Source of the DNA: JAWLFY01 sp964462125
GTDB taxonomy: Bacteria > Planctomycetota > Planctomycetia > Pirellulales > Pirellulaceae
Assembly (NCBI GenBank): GCA_964462125.1
Contig: CAYWXT010000278.1
Location: forward strand, 1 to 6,926
Length of the DNA stretch: 6,926 nt
Reading direction: 5' to 3'
Part shown: positions 1 through 6,401 of the stretch, piece after piece
How the letters are laid out: each line of letters opens with the position of its first letter
Numbering within the stretch: the stretch's first letter is position 1
Translations under genes and position numbers: made by a program
The notes under the pieces: model-generated
Told to the model about the DNA's origin: nothing
Databases searched by the model: none
The model's input: only the letters and a program-made list of their open reading frames with translations

Positions 1-71
1 AGCAGCGGCCTCATTTCAACACCAATTCGGTAAGTTATTTCCGCGCGGCTCCTTAGGGGCGAGCGGTCCGC

Positions 72-2864
72 TTACCCCTCCGGGCTCCCATTGCCCTCAG
101 GTTCACCGCTCTCCAGATCGCCGACGTCCTCGTCTCCACCCTCCACTTCACCCGCTTCCGCTTCGCCGGTTTCGGTCATTGCGATCGGGACATCGACTGC
201 GGTCTCTTCTTCGGCGGGGACGCGGACGACAGCGATCAGCTTATCCCCCTCGTCAACGTTCATGATCCGGACGCCTTGGGTATTGCGGCCGATGACGCTG
301 ATGTCGGAGACCTTGATTCGCTGGATCTTCCCCTTGGCGGTCATCATGAAGATCTCATCGTCGTCGTTGACGCGGGCGATCGCCACGACTTTGCCATTGC
401 GTTCGCTGGTGCGGATATCGCGCAGTCCCTTGCCGCCACGTCGCTGGGTTCGGTAGCGTGCCGACGACGACCCCCCTTCCTCCTCCTCGGGCTCGACGTC
501 TTCCCCATTGGTTGCGTTGGGGCCGAACCGCGTCCGTTTGCCGTATCCGTTCTCGCAAACGGTCAACAGGGTCGCTTCGGGGTCGACGACCACCATCCCG
601 ACGACTCGGTCGTCACCGACCAGTGAGATTCCTTTGACCCCCGACGTATTGCGTCCCATCGGGCGGGCGTCGGATTCACTGAAGCGGATTGCCATCCCGG
701 AGGCGGTGACGAGAATCATCTCATCGCCGGGGCCGACGACGGCGGCGTCGACCAGTTCGTCATCATCGCGCAGTTTAATCGCGATGATTCCGCCCCGTTT
801 CGGGCGGCTGTATTGTTCCAACGGCGTCTTCTTGACCAGCCCGCGGCGGGTGGCCATGACGACGTAATCGCCCTCTTTGTTGAAGTCCCGGATCGCCAGG
901 CACTCGGCGATCCGTTCGCCCTCTTCCAGGTTCAGCAGATTGACGATCGCGCGTCCCCGGCTGTCCCGCCCCAATTGCGGCAGATCGTAGACCTTCTGCC
1001 AGCGGACCTTGCCGGTGGTGGTCAGGAACAGGAGGTAGGCGTGGGTGCTGGCGACGAACAGATGCCGGATCGGGTCCTCCTCGTCGGTCCTGGCTCCCTT
1101 GAGACCCTTGCCGCCGCGGCGCTGCAGGTTGTACGCGCTGGAGGGGGTTCGCTTGATGTAGCCGCTGTGGCTGAGCGAGACCACCATCGTCTCTTCGGTG
1201 ATCAGGTCTTCCAGGTCGATGTTGCCGAGCTCCTCGAGACTGATCTCCGTTCGCCGCGCGTCGCCAAACCGCCGCTTGATCTCCTCCAGGTCCGACCGGA
1301 TGATGTCAAAGATCTTTTGCTGGTCGCCCAGAATCTCGAGATAGCCGGTGATCTCCTGGAGCAGTTCGGCGTGTTCCCCAGCGAGCTTTTCCTGCTCCAA
1401 ATTGACGAGCTGGCCGAGACGCATCCGCAGAATCTCGTCCGCCTGGACGCTGGTCAGGGTATAGGTCGGTGCCTCCCCACGCTCGCTGACGAACTGCTGG
1501 AAGCCCTCCTCGCCCAGCGCTCGCTGCATCATCGCCGCCGGGCATTCAATCCCCATCAACCGCTGCTTCGCTTCCGGTTGTGTGCCGCTGGTACGGATCG
1601 TTTGAATGATTTGGTCGATGTCGGCCAGCGCCAACAGCAGTCCTTCGACCGTGTGCTTCCGCTGCCGCGCCTTGTTCAGCAGGAACTGGGTGCGGCGGCG
1701 GATCACGGTGACCCGGTGGCGAATGAACTCCGCCAACATCTCTTTCAGGTTCAGCTCTCGCGGCTTGCCGTCGACCAGGGCCAAGAAGATCAGCGAGAAG
1801 GAATCCTGCAGCGGCGAGAACTGGTACAGTTGGTTGAGCACGACATCGGGATCGGCGTCCCGTTTCAGCTCGATCACCAGCCGGACCGGCTCCTTCAGGT
1901 CGCTTTCGTCGCGGATCCCGGAGATGCCCTTGATCCGCTCGTCGTTGACCAGGGCTGCAATCTTTTCGACGATCTTGTCCCGCGACTGCTGGTAGGGGAT
2001 CTCGGAGACGACGATCCGCGACCGATTCGCCTTCATCTCCTCGATCCGGCAACGGGCGCGCACCACGACCGTGCTGCGTCCCGTCTTGTAGCCGCGGCGG
2101 ATGCCGGCGCGGCCACAGATGATTCCGCCGGTCGGGAAGTCGGGACCAGTGACGATCTCGCACAACTCGTCAACCGTCGTGTCGGGGTTCTCAACCAGCC
2201 GGATCACCGCGTCACAAATCTCCGTCGGATTGTGCGGCGGAATGCTGGTCGCCATCCCGACCGCAATCCCGCCGGAACCGTTGATCAGCAGGTTGGGGAA
2301 CTTGCTCGGCAATACCGTCGGCTCACTGCGGACCTCGTCATAGGTCGGGATGTAGTCGACGGTGTCGAGCTTGAGGTCCTCCAACATCGACGCGGCGACG
2401 GCGCTGAGCCGGGCTTCGGTATACCGCATCGCAGCCGGCGGCAACCCGGCGATCGAACCGAAGTTCCCCTGCTTGTCGATCAGCAGCCGGCGCATGTTCC
2501 ACTCCTGCGCCATCCGAACCAGTGTCGGGTAGATCACACTCTCGCCATGCGGGTGATAGTTCCCCGACGTGTCGCCTGAAATCTTGGCGCACTTGACCCG
2601 TTTGCTCCCCGGGCCGAGGTTCAGGTCGTTCATGGCGACCAAGATCCGCCGCTGGCTCGGCTTCAAACCGTCACGGACATCGGGCAACGCCCGGCTGACG
2701 ATGACGCTCATCGCGTACGTCAGATAGCTGTCCCGCAGTTCATCCTCGATCGGCAGATCGACCATCCGCAGGGCGCCGAAACCGCCCCCGCTGTAAGGAA
2801 CCTCGGCGCTACCGCCCGCCCCCTCGGATTCGCCACCCCCGTTCTGCTCGTCGTCTTCTGCCAA
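72..2864 (-). CDS. gyrA: DNA gyrase subunit A
   Basis: Breakage-reunion subunit of the A2B2 type II topoisomerase that introduces ATP-driven negative supercoils. The 930-aa product has the classical order: N-terminal extension (residues 1-33, Gly/Glu-rich), cleavage core from about 35 (DELRDSYLTYAMSVIVSRALPD) with the catalytic tyrosine Y148 in AAMRYTE after R147, the coiled-coil region to about 550, and a six-blade C-terminal DNA-wrapping pinwheel (about 556-882). The canonical GyrA-box QRRGGKG lies at 581-587 and an identical copy at 807-813. An acidic tail follows (884-930). Presence of the GyrA-box argues for GyrA rather than ParC. The start is TTG (2862-2864), with AGGA 7 nt upstream; the next in-frame ATG (M34) has no visible ribosome binding site. 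The product is longer than E. coli GyrA (875 aa) because of the N-terminal extension, an insert at 781-804 and the tail. The quinolone loop reads HPHGESVIYP, with Ser at the E. coli Ser83 position and Pro at the Asp87 position. gyrB is not adjacent. Confidence 0.98.
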   Translation of the reverse strand: MAEDDEQNGGGESEGAGGSAEVPYSGGGFGALRMVDLPIEDELRDSYLTYAMSVIVSRALPDVRDGLKPSQRRILVAMNDLNLGPGSKRVKCAKISGDTSGNYHPHGESVIYPTLVRMAQEWNMRRLLIDKQGNFGSIAGLPPAAMRYTEARLSAVAASMLEDLKLDTVDYIPTYDEVRSEPTVLPSKFPNLLINGSGGIAVGMATSIPPHNPTEICDAVIRLVENPDTTVDELCEIVTGPDFPTGGIICGRAGIRRGYKTGRSTVVVRARCRIEEMKANRSRIVVSEIPYQQSRDKIVEKIAALVNDERIKGISGIRDESDLKEPVRLVIELKRDADPDVVLNQLYQFSPLQDSFSLIFLALVDGKPRELNLKEMLAEFIRHRVTVIRRRTQFLLNKARQRKHTVEGLLLALADIDQIIQTIRTSGTQPEAKQRLMGIECPAAMMQRALGEEGFQQFVSERGEAPTYTLTSVQADEILRMRLGQLVNLEQEKLAGEHAELLQEITGYLEILGDQQKIFDIIRSDLEEIKRRFGDARRTEISLEELGNIDLEDLITEETMVVSLSHSGYIKRTPSSAYNLQRRGGKGLKGARTDEEDPIRHLFVASTHAYLLFLTTTGKVRWQKVYDLPQLGRDSRGRAIVNLLNLEEGERIAECLAIRDFNKEGDYVVMATRRGLVKKTPLEQYSRPKRGGIIAIKLRDDDELVDAAVVGPGDEMILVTASGMAIRFSESDARPMGRNTSGVKGISLVGDDRVVGMVVVDPEATLLTVCENGYGKRTRFGPNATNGEDVEPEEEEGGSSSARYRTQRRGGKGLRDIRTSERNGKVVAIARVNDDDEIFMMTAKGKIQRIKVSDISVIGRNTQGVRIMNVDEGDKLIAVVRVPAEEETAVDVPIAMTETGEAEAGEVEGGDEDVGDLESGEPEGNGSPEG

Positions 2865-2951
2865 CGTGGTGTCCTATCGCATATTTGGAGGAAAAGAGGG
2901 CTTTCAAACCGGGCCCAGAATTGGCAACAGGCCCCAGAAAATCGCTGCCAC

Positions 2952-2980
2952 AGCTTAGCGAATTCCCGACATGGCCACAA
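2952..2980 (-). promoter_or_regulatory. Weak candidate sigma70-type promoter for gyrA
   Basis: On the minus strand TTGTGG (2975-2980) is followed after exactly 17 bp by TAAGCT (2952-2957). The -35 matches the TTG half of TTGACA only; the -10 keeps T1, A2 and T6 of TATAAT. It would give a gyrA leader of roughly 80 nt. The match is poor enough to arise by chance, and it is offered as the best placed candidate rather than a firm call. Confidence 0.22.
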
Positions 2981-3100
2981 CGCCCTCACCCCCCACCGAA
3001 TGCACCAGATCAAGCCGCAGCCCAGCAGTTCCGCCCTTCCCGTCGCCGCACGAATGACCGAGAATCCAAGCTGCGTCGCCTCGGCCGGAAAACGCGAAGG

Positions 3101-3160
3101 TGCGAACCATGCCCAAACCGTTCGAACCATGCCCAAACCGTGCGAGCCATGCCCGAACCG
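3101..3160. repeat. Three tandem copies of a 20-bp repeat
   Basis: Units are 3101-3120, 3121-3140 and 3141-3160, head to tail with no spacer. The first is TGCGAACCATGCCCAAACCG. The second differs at one position (G to T at position 2). The third differs from the first at two positions (A to G at positions 6 and 15). The unit-1/unit-2 junction creates the 8-bp palindrome GTTCGAAC (3120-3127). A period of 20 is not a multiple of 3, so the array is not conserved as protein. It lies about 80 bp upstream of the moaA start and about 240 bp upstream of gyrA. Confidence 0.95.
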
Positions 3161-3241
3161 TGTCGTGACGACGAGCGGATCGTGACTAACTCTACGCCCC
3201 AGACGGCCTGTGCATCCCAGACTGAGTTGCCTGAGTGCCCC

Positions 3242-4249
3242 ATGACCGATCCCGTTGCCGAACCGCTGATCGACCGCCATGGTCGACGGCATGACAGTCT
3301 GCGGCTGAGCGTCACCGACCGCTGCAACCTCCGATGCTTTTACTGCATGCCGGAGTCCGACGTGAGCTTCGCGCCGAAAGAGCGGTTGTTGACGTTCGAA
3401 GAGCTCCATCGGCTGACCGAGTTGTTGGTGAGGCGGTGCGGGGTTCGGGACGTGCGAGTCACTGGCGGGGAGCCTTTGGTTCGCCGGCAACTCGATCGGC
3501 TGGTCGCTATGCTCGCCGGAATCGATCGGCTCACCGATCTCTCGCTGACCACCAACGGTATGCTGCTGCCCGAACAGGCAATGGGGTTGCGGGCGGCAGG
3601 CTTGCGGCGGCTGAACATCAGCCTGGACAGCTTGGACCCGACTGTATTCCAGCGGATCACGCGGCGAGAGGGTCTCGACCGGGTGATTGCGGGCATCGAC
3701 GCGGCGATCGCGGCCGGGTTTGAGTCGGTCAAGCTGAACGCGTTGGCGATTGCCGGGATCAGCGAAGGCGAGCTGGTGCGGCTGGTCGCGTTTTCACGCC
3801 GCCGCGGCGTCACGGTTCGCTTCATCGAATTCATGCCGCTCGATGCCGACCGGGCTTGGAACAACGCCGACGTGCTAAGCGGCGATCGCGTGCTGGAGAT
3901 CTTGGAGAGTCACTACGGCCGGCTCACACCCCGCCGACGTTCCCATCGGTCGCAGCCGGCCGAGGAGTTCGCCTTGCCCGACGGCACCCGCGTCGGCATC
4001 ATCCGTTCGGTCACCGCGCCGTTTTGCGAATCGTGCAATCGGCTCCGCATCACTGCCGATGGCGCGGTGCGCAACTGCCTGTTCGCCCAGGACGAAGTCT
4101 CCCTGCGGGAACGAATCCGCGGGGGCGCCGGCGACGACGAACTGGTTGCCGAGATCCGGCGATGCGTGCTGCAAAAGCGGGCTGGGCATGGCATGGACGA
4201 TCCCAATTTTCGGCCGCCGGAGCGTCCGATGTTCGCCATCGGCGGCTAA
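3242..4249 (+). CDS. moaA: GTP 3',8-cyclase, molybdenum cofactor biosynthesis protein A
   Basis: Radical-SAM enzyme that, using S-adenosylmethionine, converts GTP to 3',8-cyclo-7,8-dihydro-GTP, the first step of molybdopterin synthesis; MoaC then makes cyclic pyranopterin monophosphate. The 335-aa product has the N-terminal radical-SAM cluster C28-x3-C32-x2-C35 (TDRCNLRCFYC), the SAM-binding GGEP motif at 75-78, and the second, substrate-binding 4Fe-4S cluster C262-x2-C265-x13-C279 near the C-terminus. It ends in Gly-Gly, the conserved MoaA tail needed for catalysis. The ATG at 3242 is chosen because family homology begins there (PLIDRHGRRHDSLRLSVTDRC) and the length is normal. An ATG at 2885 or 3149 would add sequence running through or out of a tandem repeat. 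Shine-Dalgarno is weak. The other moa/mob/moe genes are not in the window, so it stands alone, divergent from gyrA and 72 bp upstream of the SDR gene. Confidence 0.96.
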   Translation: MTDPVAEPLIDRHGRRHDSLRLSVTDRCNLRCFYCMPESDVSFAPKERLLTFEELHRLTELLVRRCGVRDVRVTGGEPLVRRQLDRLVAMLAGIDRLTDLSLTTNGMLLPEQAMGLRAAGLRRLNISLDSLDPTVFQRITRREGLDRVIAGIDAAIAAGFESVKLNALAIAGISEGELVRLVAFSRRRGVTVRFIEFMPLDADRAWNNADVLSGDRVLEILESHYGRLTPRRRSHRSQPAEEFALPDGTRVGIIRSVTAPFCESCNRLRITADGAVRNCLFAQDEVSLRERIRGGAGDDELVAEIRRCVLQKRAGHGMDDPNFRPPERPMFAIGG

Positions 4250-4271
4250 ACCGTCGACATTGGTCGCGGGG

Positions 4272-4283
4272 GACCCCGGGGTC
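4272..4283. other. Perfect 12-bp palindrome GACCCCGGGGTC
   Basis: A gap-free 12-bp inverted repeat sits in the 72-bp moaA-SDR spacer, 38 bp before the SDR start. It has no loop and no downstream T-run, so it is not an ordinary terminator. It could be a binding site for a dimeric regulator of the uronate genes, or chance in G+C-rich DNA. Confidence 0.4.
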
Positions 4284-4321
4284 TATGGCTGTATCGCGAT
4301 GTCGGCTAAATTGCCGCCACC

Positions 4322-5131
4322 ATGAATGAACTATTTGATCTCAGCGACGATGTCGCCGTCGTGATCGGCGGCACGGGTGAATTGGGTGGACAGATGGCCG
4401 AGGCGTTGGCGGGAGCCGGCGCGAAGGTGGCCATTGTCGGGCGAAACGCCGAGCGGGGCGAAGCCCGGGCGAAGCGGGTCGCAGAGGCCGGTGGGGAGGC
4501 GAAATTCTTTGCCGCCGACGGCCTGCAAGCCGAGTCGCTCGACCAGGCCCAGCAAGCAATTCAGGCCTGGGCCGGAACACCCACGGTCCTGATCAACGCC
4601 GCCGGTGGGAACCGGCCCGATGCGACGATCCCCCCCGGCGGCGATTTTTGTGGACTCCCCCTCGACGCCTGGCGCGACGTTTTCGATCTGAATCTCGTCG
4701 GTGGTGCGTTGTTGCCGAGCCAAATTTTTGGGCGGGAGATGGTCCAGGCTGGCGTTGGCAGCATCATCAACATCGCCTCGATGTCGGGCATCATCCCGCT
4801 GTCACGGGTCGTTGCCTACTCAGCGGCCAAAGCTGCCGTCATCAACCTGACCCTTTGGCTCGCTCGCGAATGGGCCACCACCGGCGTTCGGGTCAATGCG
4901 ATCAGCCCCGGTTTCTTTCCTGCCGAACAGAACCGCAGACTGTTGTTCAACGATGACGGTAGTTACACCGAGCGGGGCGGCCAAATCATCGGGCACACTC
5001 CGATGGCGCGGTTCGGCAAGCCGGAAGAACTGGCCGGCGTCGCGATCTGGTTGGCCAGCCGCCGAGCGTCCTCGTTCGTGACCGGTCAAAACATTGCGGT
5101 CGACGGCGGGTTCGCCTCCGTGACGATCTGA
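4322..5131 (+). CDS. SDR-family D-mannonate oxidoreductase-like enzyme
   Basis: Classical short-chain dehydrogenase of 269 aa, the usual SDR length. Visible are the nucleotide-binding Gly-rich loop GGTGELGG (16-23) after strand beta-1, GRN at 40-42 after beta-2, NAAG at 92-95, and the N124-S153-Y166-K170 catalytic tetrad (INIAS, YSAAK), then RVNAISPGFF and a C-terminal VDGGF. The substrate-side stretch (PGFFPAEQNRRLLFNDDGSYTERGG, followed by HTPMARFGKPEEL) resembles the SDR-type D-mannonate oxidoreductases (fructuronate reductase, EC 1.1.1.57), which interconvert D-fructuronate and D-mannonate. The next gene, a KDG kinase, supports a uronate role. A reductase of 4-deoxy-5-hexulose uronate giving KDG, or a gluconate 5-dehydrogenase-like enzyme, is possible. 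No Shine-Dalgarno sequence precedes the ATG; two short upstream ORFs (4285-4329, 4299-4325) overlap it and may couple translation. Family assignment is secure, substrate less so. Confidence 0.85.
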   Translation: MNELFDLSDDVAVVIGGTGELGGQMAEALAGAGAKVAIVGRNAERGEARAKRVAEAGGEAKFFAADGLQAESLDQAQQAIQAWAGTPTVLINAAGGNRPDATIPPGGDFCGLPLDAWRDVFDLNLVGGALLPSQIFGREMVQAGVGSIINIASMSGIIPLSRVVAYSAAKAAVINLTLWLAREWATTGVRVNAISPGFFPAEQNRRLLFNDDGSYTERGGQIIGHTPMARFGKPEELAGVAIWLASRRASSFVTGQNIAVDGGFASVTI

Positions 5132-5165
5132 TTGAGCGCTCCCGGGCTGATTGAGTGCTCCCGGG
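5128..5165. repeat. 19-bp tandem duplication over the SDR stop codon
   Basis: Two head-to-tail 19-bp units, 5128-5146 and 5147-5165, differ by one base (C to T at the tenth position): CTGATTGAGCGCTCCCGGG and CTGATTGAGTGCTCCCGGG. The first unit contains the SDR stop TGA (5129-5131), and the second carries a copy of the same triplet. It looks like a recent slippage or duplication event that left the protein unchanged. Confidence 0.93.
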
Positions 5166-5185
5166 CGCTGATGAAACTGGCCCCG

Positions 5186-5212
5186 CGCGGGAATCACTTC
5201 ACGCGACTTTTT
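5186..5212 (+). terminator. Probable intrinsic terminator after the SDR gene
   Basis: An 8-position stem pairs 5186-5193 (CGCGGGAA) with 5198-5205 (TTCACGCG), with a single G-A mismatch at 5190/5201 and a TCAC loop. It is followed by AC and five Ts (5208-5212), then a pyrimidine-rich CCTCCTTT. It lies 55 bp past the SDR stop and 60 bp before the KDG kinase start, so it would separate the two genes or reduce read-through. Stem strength is modest. Confidence 0.5.
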
Positions 5213-5272
5213 CCTCCTTTCCGAAACCATCATGACTGGCCGCCACGGCTGGTCGCGGAGACCTGACATTCG

Positions 5273-6361
5273 ATGAGCGGATTGCAAATTCCCGAACGTG
5301 GTAAGGACCTCGACTTTGTCGCCCTCGGCGCCCTGGTGCATCGGCTCGACCCCGGCGTGATCCCGTTTCGGACCGCGAGTTCCTTCGAAGTTCACGTTTC
5401 CGGCGGCGAGTACAACTGCGCCGCCAACCTGGCCTCCTGTTTCGGTCTCAACACGGCCGTGGCGACGGCGATGGTCGACAACGGCATCGGCGAACTGATC
5501 CAACGCCAGGTCCGTGCGATGGGCGTGCGGCCGTTTTACAAGCACTTCCAGCACGACGGGGTGCGCGGGCCGAACATGGCGACGGTCTACAGCGATCGCG
5601 GGCAAGGAGTGCGGGCGCCGGTGGTCTTCTACAACCGGGCCAACGAAGCGGGTGCGATGCTCAAGCCGGGCGACTTTGATTGGAAACAGATCTTCGCCGG
5701 CGGTTGCCGCTGGTTTCACAGTGGCGGGATTTTTGCCGCCCTCTCCGAGACGACCGCCCCGCTGATCGTCGAAGGGCTGCGGGCGGCCGGGGAAGCTGGC
5801 GCGGTCCGCTCGTTTGACCTCAACTATCGCGCCAAGCTGTGGGACACCATCGGCGGTCTGGAACAGGGCCAGAAAATGTGCGCCGAGATCGCCGAGAATG
5901 TCGACTGCCTGATCGGGAACGAAGAGGACCTTCAAAAAGGGCTCGGCTTGAAAGGACCCGATGTCGAAACGAAGTCGCAGGGAAAGCTCGACACCGACAA
6001 CTTTTTCTACATGATCGACGAGGCGGTCAAGAAGTTTCCGAACATCAAAGTCGTCGCGACCACATTGAGGGAAGTTCACTCCACCAACCGCCACTCCTGG
6101 AGCGCGGTGTTGTGGTATGACGGTCAACGGTTCGTCGCCCCCACGGCCGAACTCGACGTCATCGACCGGATCGGCGGCGGTGATGGGTTCGCCTCCGGAT
6201 TGATCTACGGGTTACTCGACGGCCGCACGCCCGAAGAGTCGCTCAAGCTCGGCTGGGCACACGGGGCGCTCTTGACCACCTTCCCCGGCGATGTCACCCG
6301 CGCGGTCCTGCCCGAAGTCGAGGCGTTCGCCCAAGGTGGCAGCGCCCGCGTGCAACGATAG
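5273..6361 (+). CDS. kdgK: 2-keto-3-deoxygluconate kinase, PfkB family
   Basis: Ribokinase/PfkB-fold sugar kinase that phosphorylates 2-keto-3-deoxygluconate with ATP to KDPG, the substrate of Entner-Doudoroff aldolase. In the 362-aa product the first PfkB signature is GGEYNCAANL (44-53). The KDG-kinase-like core WFHSGGIFAALSE and SFDLNYRAKLW follows, then IGNEEDL. The second signature DRIGGGDGFASG (298-309) holds the likely catalytic base D304 and the anion hole. It is somewhat longer than E. coli KdgK (about 310 aa), mostly through inserts in the middle and a C-terminal GGSARVQR tail that I associate with this subfamily. The ATG start follows GGAG (5257-5260) by 12 nt, a slightly long spacing. 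A 14-codon ORF (5232-5276) ends in a TGA overlapping this ATG (ATGA). It sits downstream of the SDR gene on the same strand, 141 bp away. Another 2-keto sugar acid kinase is the main alternative. Confidence 0.9.
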   Translation: MSGLQIPERGKDLDFVALGALVHRLDPGVIPFRTASSFEVHVSGGEYNCAANLASCFGLNTAVATAMVDNGIGELIQRQVRAMGVRPFYKHFQHDGVRGPNMATVYSDRGQGVRAPVVFYNRANEAGAMLKPGDFDWKQIFAGGCRWFHSGGIFAALSETTAPLIVEGLRAAGEAGAVRSFDLNYRAKLWDTIGGLEQGQKMCAEIAENVDCLIGNEEDLQKGLGLKGPDVETKSQGKLDTDNFFYMIDEAVKKFPNIKVVATTLREVHSTNRHSWSAVLWYDGQRFVAPTAELDVIDRIGGGDGFASGLIYGLLDGRTPEESLKLGWAHGALLTTFPGDVTRAVLPEVEAFAQGGSARVQR

Positions 6362-6379
6362 AATAGTGCCGTGCTTCGC

Positions 6380-6401
6380 CGCAGGTGTCGCAGAGCCTGC
6401 G
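6380..6401. repeat. Inverted repeat downstream of the KDG kinase gene
   Basis: CGCAGG (6380-6385) and CCTGCG (6396-6401) are perfect 6-bp arms around a 10-nt loop, 19 bp past the kdgK stop. A second small inverted repeat, CAGAA/TTCTG (6405-6409, 6421-6425), follows. There is no T-run, so termination would have to be Rho-dependent. It may be an RNA hairpin protecting the 3' end or a copy of a dispersed palindromic element. The rest of the 6362-6537 spacer shows nothing I can name. Confidence 0.4.

Larger units (their letters stand above)
2865..3241. other. Divergent gyrA/moaA intergenic region
   Basis: This 377-bp stretch separates the divergent gyrA and moaA starts. The frame upstream of moaA happens to be open, but its predicted peptide is low-complexity Pro/Arg/Cys-rich and reads through a 20-bp tandem repeat, which cannot keep one reading frame, so I treat it as non-coding. 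It contains the three-copy repeat at 3101-3160, a weak candidate gyrA promoter at 2952-2980, and a two-codon start-stop (ATG CGA TAG on the minus strand, 2874-2882) in frame with and just upstream of the gyrA TTG start. I see no clear promoter for moaA and no intrinsic terminator. Confidence 0.7.

Noticed and set aside
43..71. Intrinsic terminator for gyrA
   Set aside because: The imperfect GCTC/GAGC pairing just past the stop has a short stem and no T-run on the minus strand.
813..2579. 588-aa open frame on the plus strand opposite gyrA
   Set aside because: It is antisense to a certain gyrA, its Leu/Asp/Arg/Gln-rich translation has no motif, and long antisense frames are expected in G+C-rich coding DNA with strong third-position bias.
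3101..3160. CRISPR-like array
   Set aside because: Units are directly adjacent, 20 bp and without spacers, and no cas genes are present.
2885..3241. N-terminal extension of moaA to an ATG at 2885 or 3149
   Set aside because: The extra residues lie outside the family's homology and the longer form reads across a 20-bp tandem repeat whose period breaks the frame; MoaA length is normal from 3242.
4314..4325. Perfect Kozak-like context (GCCGCCACC before ATG) at the SDR start
   Set aside because: The gene and surroundings are bacterial; the match to the eukaryotic consensus is coincidence.
4820..6127. 435-aa open frame on the minus strand opposite the SDR and kdgK genes
   Set aside because: It spans two well-supported genes and their spacer on the other strand and has no recognisable domain; it is a codon-bias shadow.
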